A stretch of DNA of 64,000 nt from assembly GCA_045589355.1 (NCBI GenBank), contig JAZNOW010000022.1, forward strand, positions 36,628 through 100,627, given 5' to 3'. Source of the stretch: RUG563 sp045589355. GTDB taxonomy: Bacteria > Bacillota > Clostridia > Christensenellales > Aristaeellaceae. The notes under the pieces are model-generated. The model was not told the DNA's origin and searched no databases. It saw nothing but the letters and a program-made list of their open reading frames with translations. Positions 44,801 to 53,702 of the stretch are shown here, one piece after another (the stretch's first letter is position 1; each line of letters begins with the position of its first letter). Position numbers and translations under genes: made by a program.

Positions 44801-47800
44801 TTATCCGGCTGAACAGAACGGTACAGCATTTGATATTGTTGTCGAAAGACTGGATTTCAGGGAGCAAGAAAAAGCTCTTCCTGCTGTCGAAAACTTTCGG
44901 ATTACCGATCCCGATTTGGGTGTGGGCGGTCCCAAAACCAAATACCAGGCGAATATTGAAGCTATCAAGGTTTTGCGGACTGTAGAAGCTGAGAATCGCC
45001 CGGCTACTCCCGAAGAACAAGAAAAAATGTCCCGGTATGTGGGATGGGGAGGTCTGGTCGATGCCTTTGATGCATATAAGCCGTCTTGGGCAAATGAATA
45101 TCTGGAACTGAGAAACCTATTGACACCGGAAGAATATCAATCCGCACAGGGATCCACCCTCAATGCCCATTTCACCAGCCCCGCTATCATCAAAGCCATT
45201 TATGAGGCAGTTGGCAATATGGGATTCAGGAACGGAAACATTCTGGAACCTGCCATGGGTGTGGGGAATTTCTTTGGCATGCTGCCGGAGGAAATGGCAG
45301 ACAGCCGACTGTATGGTGTAGAACTGGATGACCTATCCGGACGGATAGCGAAACAGCTTTATCCCAAAGCAGATATTACTGTTGCCGGCTTTGAAACTAC
45401 AAGCAAACGCGATTTCTTTGACCTGGCAGTGGGGAATGTACCTTTCGGGCATTATCAAGTGAACGACCGTGCCTACAACAAACTGGGCTTCTCCATCCAC
45501 GATTATTTCTTTGCCAAAACGCTGGATCAGGTGCGTCCTGGCGGCGTGATTGCCTTTGTGACCTCCCGATATACCATGGACAAGCAATCGCCTGAAGTGC
45601 GCCGTTATATTGCTCAGCGTGCGGATCTGCTCGGTGCCATTCGATTACCCAACAATGCGTTCAAAGCCAATGCAGGTACTGAAGTGGTCAGTGATATTCT
45701 CTTTTTCCAAAAGAGAGAAAGCCCCATGGTGCAGGAACCGGATTGGGTGTACCTTGCGGAGAATAAAGATGGTTTTTTTATCAACCGATATTTTGTGGAT
45801 CACCCCGAAATGATTCTGGGGGAAGAAGCCAGCACAAGTACACCCTACGGCAAAGACGATTTCACTGTTATTCCGGTGGAAGGACAGGTTCTGGAAGACC
45901 AGCTGCATAAGGCAGTTCGGCACATCCATGGTCAATATGCGGAGACAGAGTTGCCGGAACTGGCCGAAGGAGAGGAAATTCAGGAATCTATTCCTGCAGA
46001 TCCTACTGTACCCAACTATTCCTATGCAGTAGTAGATGGTCAGGTGTATTTCCGTGAGAATTCCATTATGGTGAAGCCAAGACTGAACCAGACGGCTCAG
46101 GAACGGGTAAAGGGCATGATTGGTCTTCGGGATACGGTACGGGAACTGATGGATGCACAGCTGAACGATGCGGATGACGAAACCATTCAGACTCTGCAAA
46201 AAGAGTTGAATGATCGCTATGATGTTTTCACCCAGAAGTTCGGTTTGATCAATGCCAAAGCCAATGGACAGGCATTTTCGGACGATTCATCCTACTATCT
46301 GCTTTGCTCTTTGGAAATTACCAATGATCGGGGTGAACTGGTGCGCAAGGCAGATATGTTCACCAAACGTACCATTAAGCAGCAGCGGCAGATCGATCAT
46401 GTCGATACCGCAGCAGAAGCGCTGGCTGTCAGTATCGGAGAACGGGCCGGCGTGGATCTGGGCTACATGGCACAACTGACAGGGAAGACAGAAGACCAGG
46501 TGGTATCGGAACTGACCGGCGTTATCTTTCCCATACCGCAGCCCCGGAGCGCAGCAGCACCGCCTGTTTATGTGACAGCAGACGAATACCTGTCAGGGAA
46601 TGTGCGTCAGAAGCTTCGGGAAGCGAAGATGGCATTGCTGGACAATCCTATGTATCTGCCCAATGTACAGGCACTGGAAAAGGCACAGCCCAAGGATCTG
46701 GAAGCTGCTGAAATTGATGTGCGACTGGGTGCCACCTGGGTGCCAAAGGAGTACATCCAGCAGTTTATGCACGAAACGCTGAATACACCTTTTTATCATC
46801 GTCGAAGAATCCGGGTGAACTATTCATCCCATACAGCGGAGTGGAATATTTCCTCCAAGTCTCTGATTTCCATGAGCGATGTGGCAGCCTATGTGACCTA
46901 TGGGACCACAAGAGCCAGTGCTTATAGGATTCTGGAAGATACTCTGAACCTTCGTGATGTGCGGATTTATGATGTGATCACGGATCCGGACGGAAAAGAA
47001 AAAAGGGTTCTGAATCAGAAAGAAACGACCCTGGCACAACAGAAACAACAGGCAATCAAAGATGCTTTTCGTGACTGGGTGTGGAAAGACCCGGACCGAC
47101 GCCATGTGCTGGTTGACCGTTACAATGAATTGTTCAACAGCACTCGTCTTCGCGAATTTGATGGACAGCACATTCCATTCTCCGGGATGAACCCAGAGAT
47201 CATGCTGAGAGAGCACCAGAGAAACGCTGTTGCTCACATTCTTTACGGTGGCAACACCCTTCTGGCACACGAAGTGGGGGCCGGGAAAACTTTTGAAATG
47301 ATCGCAGCTGCTATGGAAAGCAAGCGGCTGGGCCTTTGCCAAAAGGCGATGTTTGTGGTACCCAATCATCTGACAGAACAGTGGGCATCTGAGTTTTTGC
47401 GGCTTTATCCCAGTGCCAATATCCTGGTTACAACCAAGAAGGATTTCGAAAAGCATCACCGCCAAAAATTCTGTTCCCGAATTGCTACCGGTGATTATGA
47501 TGCCGTTATCATTGGGCATAGTCAATTTGAGCGTATTCCCATTTCTCAGGAGCGTCAGGAGCGTTTTATTGAAGACCAGATCCAGGAGATCACAGAAGGA
47601 ATCGACGAACTGAAGCGCTCCTATGGCGAGCAATTCACTATTAAACAGCTGATGAAAACCAAGAAGCAGCTGGAAGTCCGTCTGAGCAAATTACAGGCGG
47701 ATGACAAGAAAGATAATGTTGTCACCTTTGAACAATTGGGTGTGGATCGTCTCTATGTGGACGAAGCACACGCTTATAAGAACCTGTTTTTGTACACGAA

Positions 47801-49715
47801 AATGCGTAATGTCGCCGGCCTTTCTACGTCTGAAGCGCAGAAGTCCAGCGATATGTTTTTAAAGTGCCGTTATATGGATGAAGTAACGGATGGACGGGGC
47901 ATTGTGTTTGCCACCGGTACGCCGGTCAGCAATTCCATGACGGAACTGTACACCATGCAACGGTATCTGCAGTATGGATCGTTGAAAAAGAACAGTCTGA
48001 CCCATTTTGATGCCTGGGCATCCACCTTTGGTGAAACCAGTACAGCCATTGAACTGGCTCCGGAAGGTACCGGTTATCGTGCCAGAACACGCTTTGCCAA
48101 GTTCTTTAATCTGCCGGAACTGATGACGCTCTTTAAAGAAGTGGCAGATATCAAAACGGCAGATCAGCTGCATTTACCTACGCCGAAGGCTAATTACGAA
48201 ACGGTTGTTGTGAAGCCTTCTGACCTTCAGCAGGAGATGGTAGCGGCTCTTTCTGAACGGGCTGCCGAGGTTCACAGCGGTAATGTGGATCCATCGGTCG
48301 ATAACATGCTGAAGATTACCAGTGACGGCAGAAAACTGGGATTAGACCAGCGTTTGATCAATCCGCTGCTGCCAGATGACCCTGGAAGTAAAGTGAATGC
48401 TTGTGTTAACAACATTCATCGCATCTGGGAGGATGGCAAGGCAGAACGACTGACCCAACTGGTATTCTGTGATATTTCCACTCCCAAAGCTACTGCAGGG
48501 GCCGAAAACCAGGATTTCTCAGTATATGACGATATCCGCACCAAGCTGATTGAAAGAGGCGTTCCTGCAGACCAAATTGCCTTTATCCACGATGCCAATA
48601 CGGAGCAGAAGAAGAAAGATCTCTTTGCAAAGGTTCGAGCCGGCGATGTGCGTGTGCTGATGGGCAGTACTGCCAAAATGGGTGCCGGCACTAACGTGCA
48701 GGATCGTTTGATTGCACTGCATGATCTGGATTGCCCCTGGCGTCCCGGTGATCTGGAGCAACGTGCAGGGCGTATTGTTCGCCAGGGGAATATGAATCCG
48801 GAAGTGCATGTGTATCGGTATGTGACGGAAGGCACTTTTGATGCGTATCTGTGGCAGACCATTGAAAACAAACAGAAGTTTATCTCTCAGATCATGAGCA
48901 GCAAAAGCCCGGTACGCTCCTGCGACGATCTGGACGAAACGGCATTGTCCTATGCAGAAATCAAGGCGCTGTGTGCCGGTGATCCACGAATCAAGGAAAA
49001 AATGGATTTGGATGTGGATGTGGCCCGTCTGCGGCTGATGAAAGCAGATCATCAGAGCAAACAATTCCGTTTGGAAGATCAGCTGCTGACTTATTTCCCG
49101 CAAGCGATTGAAAAGCATAAAGCCAGCATTGACGGTTTCCAACAGGATCTGAAACTTCTGGAAGCACATCCGCTGCCTGAAAAGGACTTCATTGGGATGG
49201 AGATTCAGGGTGTTCAGATACAGGATAAAGAAGCAGCCGGCGAAGCTATCCTGGCAGCTTGTAAACATGTGACAACCACTGAGGACATGAAGATTGGTTA
49301 CTACCGTGGTTTTCAGATGACATTGACTTATGATGCTTTTTCTCAGCAGTATGCCATGATTCTGAAGGGTTCCATGTCCCATCGGGCTGAACTGGGTACG
49401 GATGCCAGAGGCAACCTGGTACGCATAGAAAACACCTTGAATGCCATTTCCGGGCGCATTGCGACGGCTGAAGCACAGGTGAACAATCTGCAGCAGCAAA
49501 TGGAAGCGGCCAAGGAAGAACTGGCGAAACCCTTTCCTCAGGAGGCAGAACTAAAGCAGAAAAGTGCACGCCTTTCTGAACTGGATGCCGAGCTGAATAT
49601 GGATAGTCCAAAGGACATGACAAAAGAAAAAACTTCCATAATGGAAGCGATAAAAAAGCCTGGTGTTTCTACCAAGGAGCCAATAAACAAACGAAATTAT
49701 GAGGAGGTACTGTAA
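41880..49715 (+). CDS. Giant N6-methylase/SNF2-type helicase of the ICE
   Basis: A 2611-residue protein of the LtrC/DarB-like type carried by Tn1549-like ICEs, thought to protect or process incoming DNA. The N-terminal region (WTDYLKTAARLYKYPFNDQV, AQRPEATACASYDVWN) resembles ArdC-type modules. A disordered Gly/Asp/Gln-rich linker at about 250-370 is the part overlapped by tnpV. The methyltransferase core (NILEPAMGVGNFFGMLP, LAVGNVPFGHYQVND) is near 1110-1190. A SNF2-like helicase has LAHEVGAGKTFEM near 1800, YVDEAHAYKNL near 1960 and LEQRAGRIVRQG near 2295. The coiled-coil C-terminus is long. The ATG at 41880 has no ribosome site, probably because cargo was inserted upstream; TTG 41874 is an alternative. 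Confidence 0.9.
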   Translation: MINKMKNLLQLATQTTGRIILGHQQWTDYLKTAARLYKYPFNDQVLIYAQRPEATACASYDVWNDAMHRYVRRGSKGIGLIKMQNQDPSLSYVFDIADTGTRRSSLTPFFWKVNEENEQAVTSMLETEYSIPASLGLPTQLLQVASNQAADYWQDHQRSLLRIIDGTRLEGYDDYAIGASFRKAAAASIAYSLFSRCGLEPGEFFLPEDFADVTDWNTPNAVTAMGSAVSEINGHVLRQIEAIAKQVERSKEHERTELYPQGGLSASGPEPAQNRFQQGEQVRQDAAEVSAGTGSDHVSGDAAQRDTGAASDGSEPASQPVSGRDDAHPDAAEQRDGTIEGNGSHALDGDDEQPESTSGGSDPAGIDLQLNFFDTESFPELPSEDNQIASIMKAERANALFAFSVSQENLDHIFRLGSNTVNHRMMVADFFSRQKSLESKTAFLKRVYHGGNGFETNQGRISVWYDEDGIRLAQGTAVRHVRSAQIIAWEDAVRRIDALLDVGQFATNVELAEAHGYEQKKLAESLWYLVTDMSDSAREQNHLETLRSLREGGFPDATERIAQALHDPEQVSVILEEYRTFYDAYLEDRSLMRFRNHRFMEIQSRLEDLLTDRLHYTSELTEISNLKPFITEDEVDADLTRGSGVSLGKMRIHAYLTEPHTPKEKQDFLKQEYGIGGHSPALSGAAMSSEDHGGKGISYTKQNCDPVRMNWNNVVSRIEKLIQTDRYLSHAEKEELEQRQEIPDEELDVEYIRERLAEAGIENGEVVDPEKLENSPFIQEVQQSVQNAENSMLSDEEFAEQYLIPDETTFEMDGRTFLVDRVNLQSGSVNFQDITFANSAGFPIFRVEPISVIRKMIEEADAANPILDPTRYQLMEIADQEALFSNGRFDRTRLLDFLYAYDIREDGNGNPARLEPSVTVNHFGSILTKKPIQFPEEGYIDLNDAMAFEGSEMTVADFIRRDEPRDYTSEVEAVYPAEQNGTAFDIVVERLDFREQEKALPAVENFRITDPDLGVGGPKTKYQANIEAIKVLRTVEAENRPATPEEQEKMSRYVGWGGLVDAFDAYKPSWANEYLELRNLLTPEEYQSAQGSTLNAHFTSPAIIKAIYEAVGNMGFRNGNILEPAMGVGNFFGMLPEEMADSRLYGVELDDLSGRIAKQLYPKADITVAGFETTSKRDFFDLAVGNVPFGHYQVNDRAYNKLGFSIHDYFFAKTLDQVRPGGVIAFVTSRYTMDKQSPEVRRYIAQRADLLGAIRLPNNAFKANAGTEVVSDILFFQKRESPMVQEPDWVYLAENKDGFFINRYFVDHPEMILGEEASTSTPYGKDDFTVIPVEGQVLEDQLHKAVRHIHGQYAETELPELAEGEEIQESIPADPTVPNYSYAVVDGQVYFRENSIMVKPRLNQTAQERVKGMIGLRDTVRELMDAQLNDADDETIQTLQKELNDRYDVFTQKFGLINAKANGQAFSDDSSYYLLCSLEITNDRGELVRKADMFTKRTIKQQRQIDHVDTAAEALAVSIGERAGVDLGYMAQLTGKTEDQVVSELTGVIFPIPQPRSAAAPPVYVTADEYLSGNVRQKLREAKMALLDNPMYLPNVQALEKAQPKDLEAAEIDVRLGATWVPKEYIQQFMHETLNTPFYHRRRIRVNYSSHTAEWNISSKSLISMSDVAAYVTYGTTRASAYRILEDTLNLRDVRIYDVITDPDGKEKRVLNQKETTLAQQKQQAIKDAFRDWVWKDPDRRHVLVDRYNELFNSTRLREFDGQHIPFSGMNPEIMLREHQRNAVAHILYGGNTLLAHEVGAGKTFEMIAAAMESKRLGLCQKAMFVVPNHLTEQWASEFLRLYPSANILVTTKKDFEKHHRQKFCSRIATGDYDAVIIGHSQFERIPISQERQERFIEDQIQEITEGIDELKRSYGEQFTIKQLMKTKKQLEVRLSKLQADDKKDNVVTFEQLGVDRLYVDEAHAYKNLFLYTKMRNVAGLSTSEAQKSSDMFLKCRYMDEVTDGRGIVFATGTPVSNSMTELYTMQRYLQYGSLKKNSLTHFDAWASTFGETSTAIELAPEGTGYRARTRFAKFFNLPELMTLFKEVADIKTADQLHLPTPKANYETVVVKPSDLQQEMVAALSERAAEVHSGNVDPSVDNMLKITSDGRKLGLDQRLINPLLPDDPGSKVNACVNNIHRIWEDGKAERLTQLVFCDISTPKATAGAENQDFSVYDDIRTKLIERGVPADQIAFIHDANTEQKKKDLFAKVRAGDVRVLMGSTAKMGAGTNVQDRLIALHDLDCPWRPGDLEQRAGRIVRQGNMNPEVHVYRYVTEGTFDAYLWQTIENKQKFISQIMSSKSPVRSCDDLDETALSYAEIKALCAGDPRIKEKMDLDVDVARLRLMKADHQSKQFRLEDQLLTYFPQAIEKHKASIDGFQQDLKLLEAHPLPEKDFIGMEIQGVQIQDKEAAGEAILAACKHVTTTEDMKIGYYRGFQMTLTYDAFSQQYAMILKGSMSHRAELGTDARGNLVRIENTLNAISGRIATAEAQVNNLQQQMEAAKEELAKPFPQEAELKQKSARLSELDAELNMDSPKDMTKEKTSIMEAIKKPGVSTKEPINKRNYEEVL
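42637..42990 (+). CDS. tnpV: TnpV protein, encoded inside the helicase gene in the +1 frame
   Basis: A 117-residue protein with the TnpV pattern: YIRKGDYLLPDLSLP, KYGRMRLKYLQEQ, YQVMLLNGTLVQHLTEV, NNVTEQLKETDPMRW and AEEVIRQELI. The ATG at 42637 has a good AAGGAG site eight bases upstream, so it should be translated. It is wholly contained in the helicase gene, one frame forward, and its sense sequence forces the low-complexity linker seen in the helicase. TnpV proteins accompany mobile elements; their activity is not established. Confidence 0.85.
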   Translation: MSELNYIRKGDYLLPDLSLPRTDSSKVNKYGRMRLKYLQEQDQIMYQVMLLNGTLVQHLTEVSLQASRYLEETMPILMQQNNVTEQLKETDPMRWTGMMNNLKAQAEEVIRQELICS

Positions 49716-50209
49716 TGGAAAACTTTAAAAACATTCCTGTTTATCAGCATACAGAACTATATGCCATGCATCATGATGAAACCATTGACTATTTTTCTTC
49801 CCACAGAGCGAATATCGCTTGCAAGAAGGCCATTGAGGACGCAATTGCTCAACACTATAACAATAACCGTCTTTCCAGAGAGGGGGTGAAGCAGGTGGAA
49901 GAAGTGTTTGGCATGGAACGGTTGCTGTATGTACTGGCTGTAACCGTACGATATAGGGAATGGGATGGACGTTATTCTGAAGATAACAAAAGATGGGCAC
50001 AGACGATCTCTGTTGTTTTTCAGCCGGATATGGCAGGTCGCGACCGTAATCTTTCCTATGTTGTGGATCAGGCACATCCCGGCCTTGTGAATCTTTTCTT
50101 GGAGCAGGCACGAAAACAAATGCCCGTCAGTCGGCCTTCTATTCTGGAGCAGTTGAGAAACCCAAGAATAGAAGATCCAACGATATCTGCAGGAGGTTTT
50201 GAACGATAA
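49715..50209 (+). CDS. DUF3849 domain-containing protein
   Basis: A 164-residue protein with the DUF3849 features NIPVYQHTELYAMHHDETIDYF, ANIACKKAIEDAIAQHYN, GFERLLYVLAVTV-like EVFGMERLLYVLAVTVRY and KRWAQTISVV. Such genes follow the methylase-helicase in Tn1549-like ICEs; role unknown. Its ATG overlaps the helicase stop (TAATG) and its stop overlaps mobC, so the three genes are coupled. Confidence 0.83.
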   Translation: MENFKNIPVYQHTELYAMHHDETIDYFSSHRANIACKKAIEDAIAQHYNNNRLSREGVKQVEEVFGMERLLYVLAVTVRYREWDGRYSEDNKRWAQTISVVFQPDMAGRDRNLSYVVDQAHPGLVNLFLEQARKQMPVSRPSILEQLRNPRIEDPTISAGGFER

Positions 50210-50544
50210 TGCCCCAGCGTCTGCGCAATATCCAGATTCCTTTGCGTGTGACAGAAAAGGAACGGGAACAGATTGAAGCAAAAATGAAAGAAGTAGGGAT
50301 TCAAAACCGTGAATGGTACATTCGTAAGATGGCCATTGAAGGAAAGATCCTTTGGCTTGAAGTTCCGCAGCTGGACGAGATTCTTACATTGTTTCGCAGA
50401 GCAAGTAACAATGTCAATCAGCTGGCAAAGCAGTTTCATGAAAAGCAGCGTATTTATGAGGTGGATGTGGATGAAGCGGTAGATCAATTGAAACATGTGG
50501 CCAGTGAACTGCATGCTTTATTGCTGAAGTTGAGCCGTTTATAA
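50209..50544 (+). CDS. mobC: MobC-like mobilization protein
   Basis: A 111-residue relaxosome accessory protein. An N-terminal ribbon-helix-helix-like segment (RNIQIPLRVTEKEREQIEAKM, then EWYIRKMAIEG) is followed by the MobC pattern LFRRASNNVNQLAKQFHE. It would bind near oriT and assist the relaxase. It overlaps the DUF3849 gene by one base. The relaxase gene comes next but one, after CD1845. Confidence 0.87.
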   Translation: MPQRLRNIQIPLRVTEKEREQIEAKMKEVGIQNREWYIRKMAIEGKILWLEVPQLDEILTLFRRASNNVNQLAKQFHEKQRIYEVDVDEAVDQLKHVASELHALLLKLSRL

Positions 50545-50615
50545 CAGAATCGGCAACATTGACGGAGCATGAAAAGCCGCTATACAATCTGAGTGTACGA
50601 AGGTGAGGTGTTTAT

Positions 50616-50918
50616 ATGACCAGACTTTTGAGATTCCTTTTGCGGATTATGTTGGCTCCTGTTGTGATTGTTATGACATTGATTCAGGTCGTATTGGCTT
50701 TTATTCTGGTTTTGTCAACACAAGTGTTGTCCGTGATAGCTTCGCTGATGCTTACTTTTGCGATCATTGTGATGCTTACCGGAAATCACCGGGATGGGTT
50801 TCTGCTGATTGGCATATCTTTCATGCTATGCCCATGGGGACTTCCGAAGATTGCTGAAGGTGGATGGAGGCTGTTGAATAACATTCGAGGTTTTCTGTTT
50901 CGGCGTGTATTTTGTTGA
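50616..50918 (+). CDS. CD1845 family membrane protein
   Basis: A 100-residue membrane protein with three hydrophobic helices (MLAPVVIVMTLIQVVLAFIL, VLSVIASLMLTFAIIVML, LLIGISFMLCPWGLP), ending in a basic tail. The pattern matches CD1845-type proteins found next to the mobilization genes of Clostridium-type ICEs. Function unknown. A GGTGAGGTG site precedes the ATG; a terminator follows the stop. Confidence 0.8.
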   Translation: MTRLLRFLLRIMLAPVVIVMTLIQVVLAFILVLSTQVLSVIASLMLTFAIIVMLTGNHRDGFLLIGISFMLCPWGLPKIAEGGWRLLNNIRGFLFRRVFC

Positions 50919-50941
50919 GCAAATATCAATTGTTAAAAGAT

Positions 50942-50969
50942 AAGGTCCGGCTTTGCCGGACCTTCTTTT
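50942..50969 (+). terminator. Intrinsic terminator between CD1845 and the relaxase gene
   Basis: AAGGTCCGGC (50942-50951), loop TTT, GCCGGACCTT (50955-50964), then CTTTT. A 10-bp perfect stem. Confidence 0.85.
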
Positions 50970-50997
50970 CATGCAAAAATAAAGGAGTTGAAGAAAC

Positions 50998-52377
50998 ATA
51001 GCAACGATTAAAATCTTCTCAATGCATTTGAATAAAGGGCGAACGATGGAGCAATGCCTGAAAGCGCGATTGGACTATATAAAAAATGGTTCTAAAACAG
51101 AACAAGGGAAGTTAATCTCTACCTATATGTGTAATGCTGATACCATTGATGCTGAATTCGCATATTCAAAAAGAAAATATCAGCAGCTGACTGGTAGAAG
51201 CAATAAAAACGATGCCATTGCTTATCAGATCAGGCAATCTTTTAAGCCCGGTGAAGTAACGCCGGAGGAAGCAAATCGCATAGGTTATGAGTTAGCAGAG
51301 CGCTATCTGAAGGGGAATCATGCTTTTATTGTTGCCACTCATAACGATACAAAGCACATTCATAACCATATCGTATGGAATTCCACTACGCTTGACTGTA
51401 AACGGAAATACCGGGATGTAAAAGGTTCAGCTCATGATGTGATGCGCTTGAGTGATGAAATCTGTTATGCTCATGGGTTATCTGTTGTAGAACGAAAAGC
51501 ACCGCCGCAGAGAGGCTTGAGATATAATGAGTGGTTAGGATCTAAAGCTAAACCTTCTCAGCGAGATCTGCTGCGTAAAGCGATTGACGATGCTCTAGAA
51601 CAGAAACCGGTTGATCTTGATGATTTGTTATCTATTCTTGAAAGTAATGGTTGGCAAATCAAAAGAGCGAATGGAATTTATCTGAAACTCCTGCAGGAGA
51701 AACGATATAAAAGCCTCAACACGCTGGGAGAGGCTTACACAGAAGCAGCAATCATGCAAGTCTTATCTGGAACAAGGAAGCATATACCTCAGAAAAAGAC
51801 TATACATGCGTTTGAGATGCAAGTAATGCTTGGTATCTTGCCAAAGAATAGTAGTAGGGTTCAGTCGAGTTGGCAAAAACAAAATCAAACAGTGCAAGAA
51901 ATCAAGGATATGGCTAATGCGCTAAACTTCCTTAGTGAGCACGGCTACAAGAGCATATCTGAACTAAATGGTGCCATAGCCGATGTGGATGCAAGAATTA
52001 AGGATATTGCTGTAGAAATTGATAAAATTGATAAAATGATTAATGAGTTACAGATGCTCAAAAGGAGTATTGTGAACAATAATATATCATGCAAATCGCT
52101 TTCGGAATATATACGGAATACTTATTCGACCAATTACTACAATCAACATAAAAATTTAAAACAGTCGCATCGTGTGATGATGAATCAATTTGGCTTTCGT
52201 TTTGATAGTGGAGAAATCAGTATAAAGCGTATCAATGATATATTGAGTACTATGCGGAACAGGAAAAGGAACATTAATAAGTATCACAAGAGATTGATGG
52301 ATTGCAAGGGAGATATGATCAAGAATAGAAAAATCCTTAGATATGAGGCGAAGGTAAACGAAAAATATACAGAATGA
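50998..52377 (+). CDS. MobA/VirD2-family relaxase with a non-standard ATA start
   Basis: Relaxase that nicks oriT and leads the strand into the recipient. The first standard ATG (51022) would give 451 residues starting MHLNKGRT. The upstream codons read ATIKIFS, which I recognise as the conserved beginning of this family, but the expected ATG is ATA at 50998-51000, ten bases after AAGGAG; no other start is possible because an in-frame TGA lies just upstream. The relaxase motifs are intact: catalytic Tyr region ARLDYIKNG, the HIHNHIVWN histidine triad near residue 120, and RYNEWLG. The C-terminal part is helical and coiled-coil. Either ATA is used poorly, or start codon loss has weakened transfer. 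Confidence 0.85.
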   Translation: MATIKIFSMHLNKGRTMEQCLKARLDYIKNGSKTEQGKLISTYMCNADTIDAEFAYSKRKYQQLTGRSNKNDAIAYQIRQSFKPGEVTPEEANRIGYELAERYLKGNHAFIVATHNDTKHIHNHIVWNSTTLDCKRKYRDVKGSAHDVMRLSDEICYAHGLSVVERKAPPQRGLRYNEWLGSKAKPSQRDLLRKAIDDALEQKPVDLDDLLSILESNGWQIKRANGIYLKLLQEKRYKSLNTLGEAYTEAAIMQVLSGTRKHIPQKKTIHAFEMQVMLGILPKNSSRVQSSWQKQNQTVQEIKDMANALNFLSEHGYKSISELNGAIADVDARIKDIAVEIDKIDKMINELQMLKRSIVNNNISCKSLSEYIRNTYSTNYYNQHKNLKQSHRVMMNQFGFRFDSGEISIKRINDILSTMRNRKRNINKYHKRLMDCKGDMIKNRKILRYEAKVNEKYTE

Positions 52378-52403
52378 TATTTTATCTACCCATCTGATGA
52401 TTT

Positions 52404-52455
52404 AAGTAAAGAATACCCAGGGAATTCATAAGAATTCTCTGGGTATTCTTTACTT
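52404..52455. terminator. Long bidirectional hairpin between the relaxase gene and the defence cassette
   Basis: A 24-bp stem (52404-52427 with 52432-52455, one G-U pair) with a four-base loop. It separates the plus-strand relaxase gene from the convergent minus-strand operon, and the stop codon of the DCD-like gene lies inside it. Confidence 0.75.
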
Positions 52456-53697
52456 GATGAATTTGTTCAAGACAATATTAAATATGAATGTTACCATTGC
52501 AGAAGCAACTACAGATGTTAGATTGAGATTATTGCTAGTCTTTGATAAATAATATACGGTAAGAATAACTGCTATCGTAAGCAAAAAGCAAATGACCTTC
52601 TTTGTAGCTGATTGAAAATCACCAAATACAATTCTCATTATGAAACCTTGCATGTTAATCTGGGATTGAGCAGCAAGTACACGATATTCCCTTACCCATC
52701 GACTAGCAATCGTAATATAGTTTAGTTGATATAGGCACACATTACAATAGCTAAGCATTGACTGTTTTAGTATTTCCATATCTGAAGAAGGTAAATTCGA
52801 TTCCTTGGAAGATATGTTTAAAATTGAACCGATGAATATTTCGATCATTGATCGGAGGTTATCATATTCGCGTATTGGTTGGCATTCAATTTGACATACT
52901 TTGAATCTATCTGCTAAAGGAAGTAAATCAGGATGTGTTTGTAATTTGCATGATTCTTTGTTGAAAAGTTTTTTTGTATCTAATACTACTTCTTCTAGTT
53001 TCAGAAGTCTATCATCGACAATCTTATTTTCATACATTTTATCTGTTATGTCTTGAATCTTATCAATGAATTCATTATAGCTTTTTAGTTTCTTATGAAA
53101 GATCATTTTTTTTAGTGTTCCAGGTTTTGCACGATAAATGTTTAGGATGTCAATGCGGTTTGGTGATGCTTCAAATTCAGATGTAGAAGAAGTCTTCAAA
53201 TGGTAAAAAATTAGTGTAGCAAATGAATGAGAGTGTCCGTTTTCTTCAAGAATTAGTTTCTTCTTTCCAGAACTCGGATTATTAAGAGCAATTAAAAGGG
53301 GTCCTTCCCATTTGGGATCAAGAGTTGTTGAAATATGTCCAAATCCTTGAGATACTATACTAACGCGTGAGTGAATTGTCCCGATTATTTCACGACTAAC
53401 TTTTATGTATTCTCTTGTACTTATCAGAACAGTATCATGTGGCTGAATAATTACATATTTTTGTTGCGCCTTGTAGTATTCTTTAAGAGGCATACCCGTT
53501 TTTGTTGATATGATTACATCAGAGGGATGAAGATTATATCCTACTCCAGTAAGACTAGACTTGGAAAAAGGATAGATGAATAGATCGTTAGTTAACATTG
53601 CATCCTTTATGTTTTCATCTGTCATTATACCAAAAATTTCATTTTTCCAATGTTGGGTAAGCTTCTTTATACAGTCAGCATTAGGCATATTTGTCAT
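52450..53697 (-). CDS. Membrane-anchored dCTP deaminase/dUTPase-fold protein
   Basis: A 415-residue protein. Residues about 40-190 have the dCTP deaminase/dUTPase trimeric fold pattern: LTGVGYNLHPSDVIIS, IQPHDTVLISTREYI, GTIHSRVSIVSQGFGHI and LDPKWEGPLLIALNN. About 180 helical residues follow, then two C-terminal membrane helices (VICFLLTIAVILTVYYL and LTSVVASAMVTFIFNIVL). The expected reaction is on dCTP or dUTP, but catalytic identity is not certain. It follows the deaminase gene by five bases, with its AAAGGAG site inside that gene's last codons, so translation is coupled. The pairing suggests a nucleotide-depleting defence system. Confidence 0.75.
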   Translation of the reverse strand: MTNMPNADCIKKLTQHWKNEIFGIMTDENIKDAMLTNDLFIYPFSKSSLTGVGYNLHPSDVIISTKTGMPLKEYYKAQQKYVIIQPHDTVLISTREYIKVSREIIGTIHSRVSIVSQGFGHISTTLDPKWEGPLLIALNNPSSGKKKLILEENGHSHSFATLIFYHLKTSSTSEFEASPNRIDILNIYRAKPGTLKKMIFHKKLKSYNEFIDKIQDITDKMYENKIVDDRLLKLEEVVLDTKKLFNKESCKLQTHPDLLPLADRFKVCQIECQPIREYDNLRSMIEIFIGSILNISSKESNLPSSDMEILKQSMLSYCNVCLYQLNYITIASRWVREYRVLAAQSQINMQGFIMRIVFGDFQSATKKVICFLLTIAVILTVYYLSKTSNNLNLTSVVASAMVTFIFNIVLNKFIK

Positions 53698-53702
53698 TTG
53701 TT

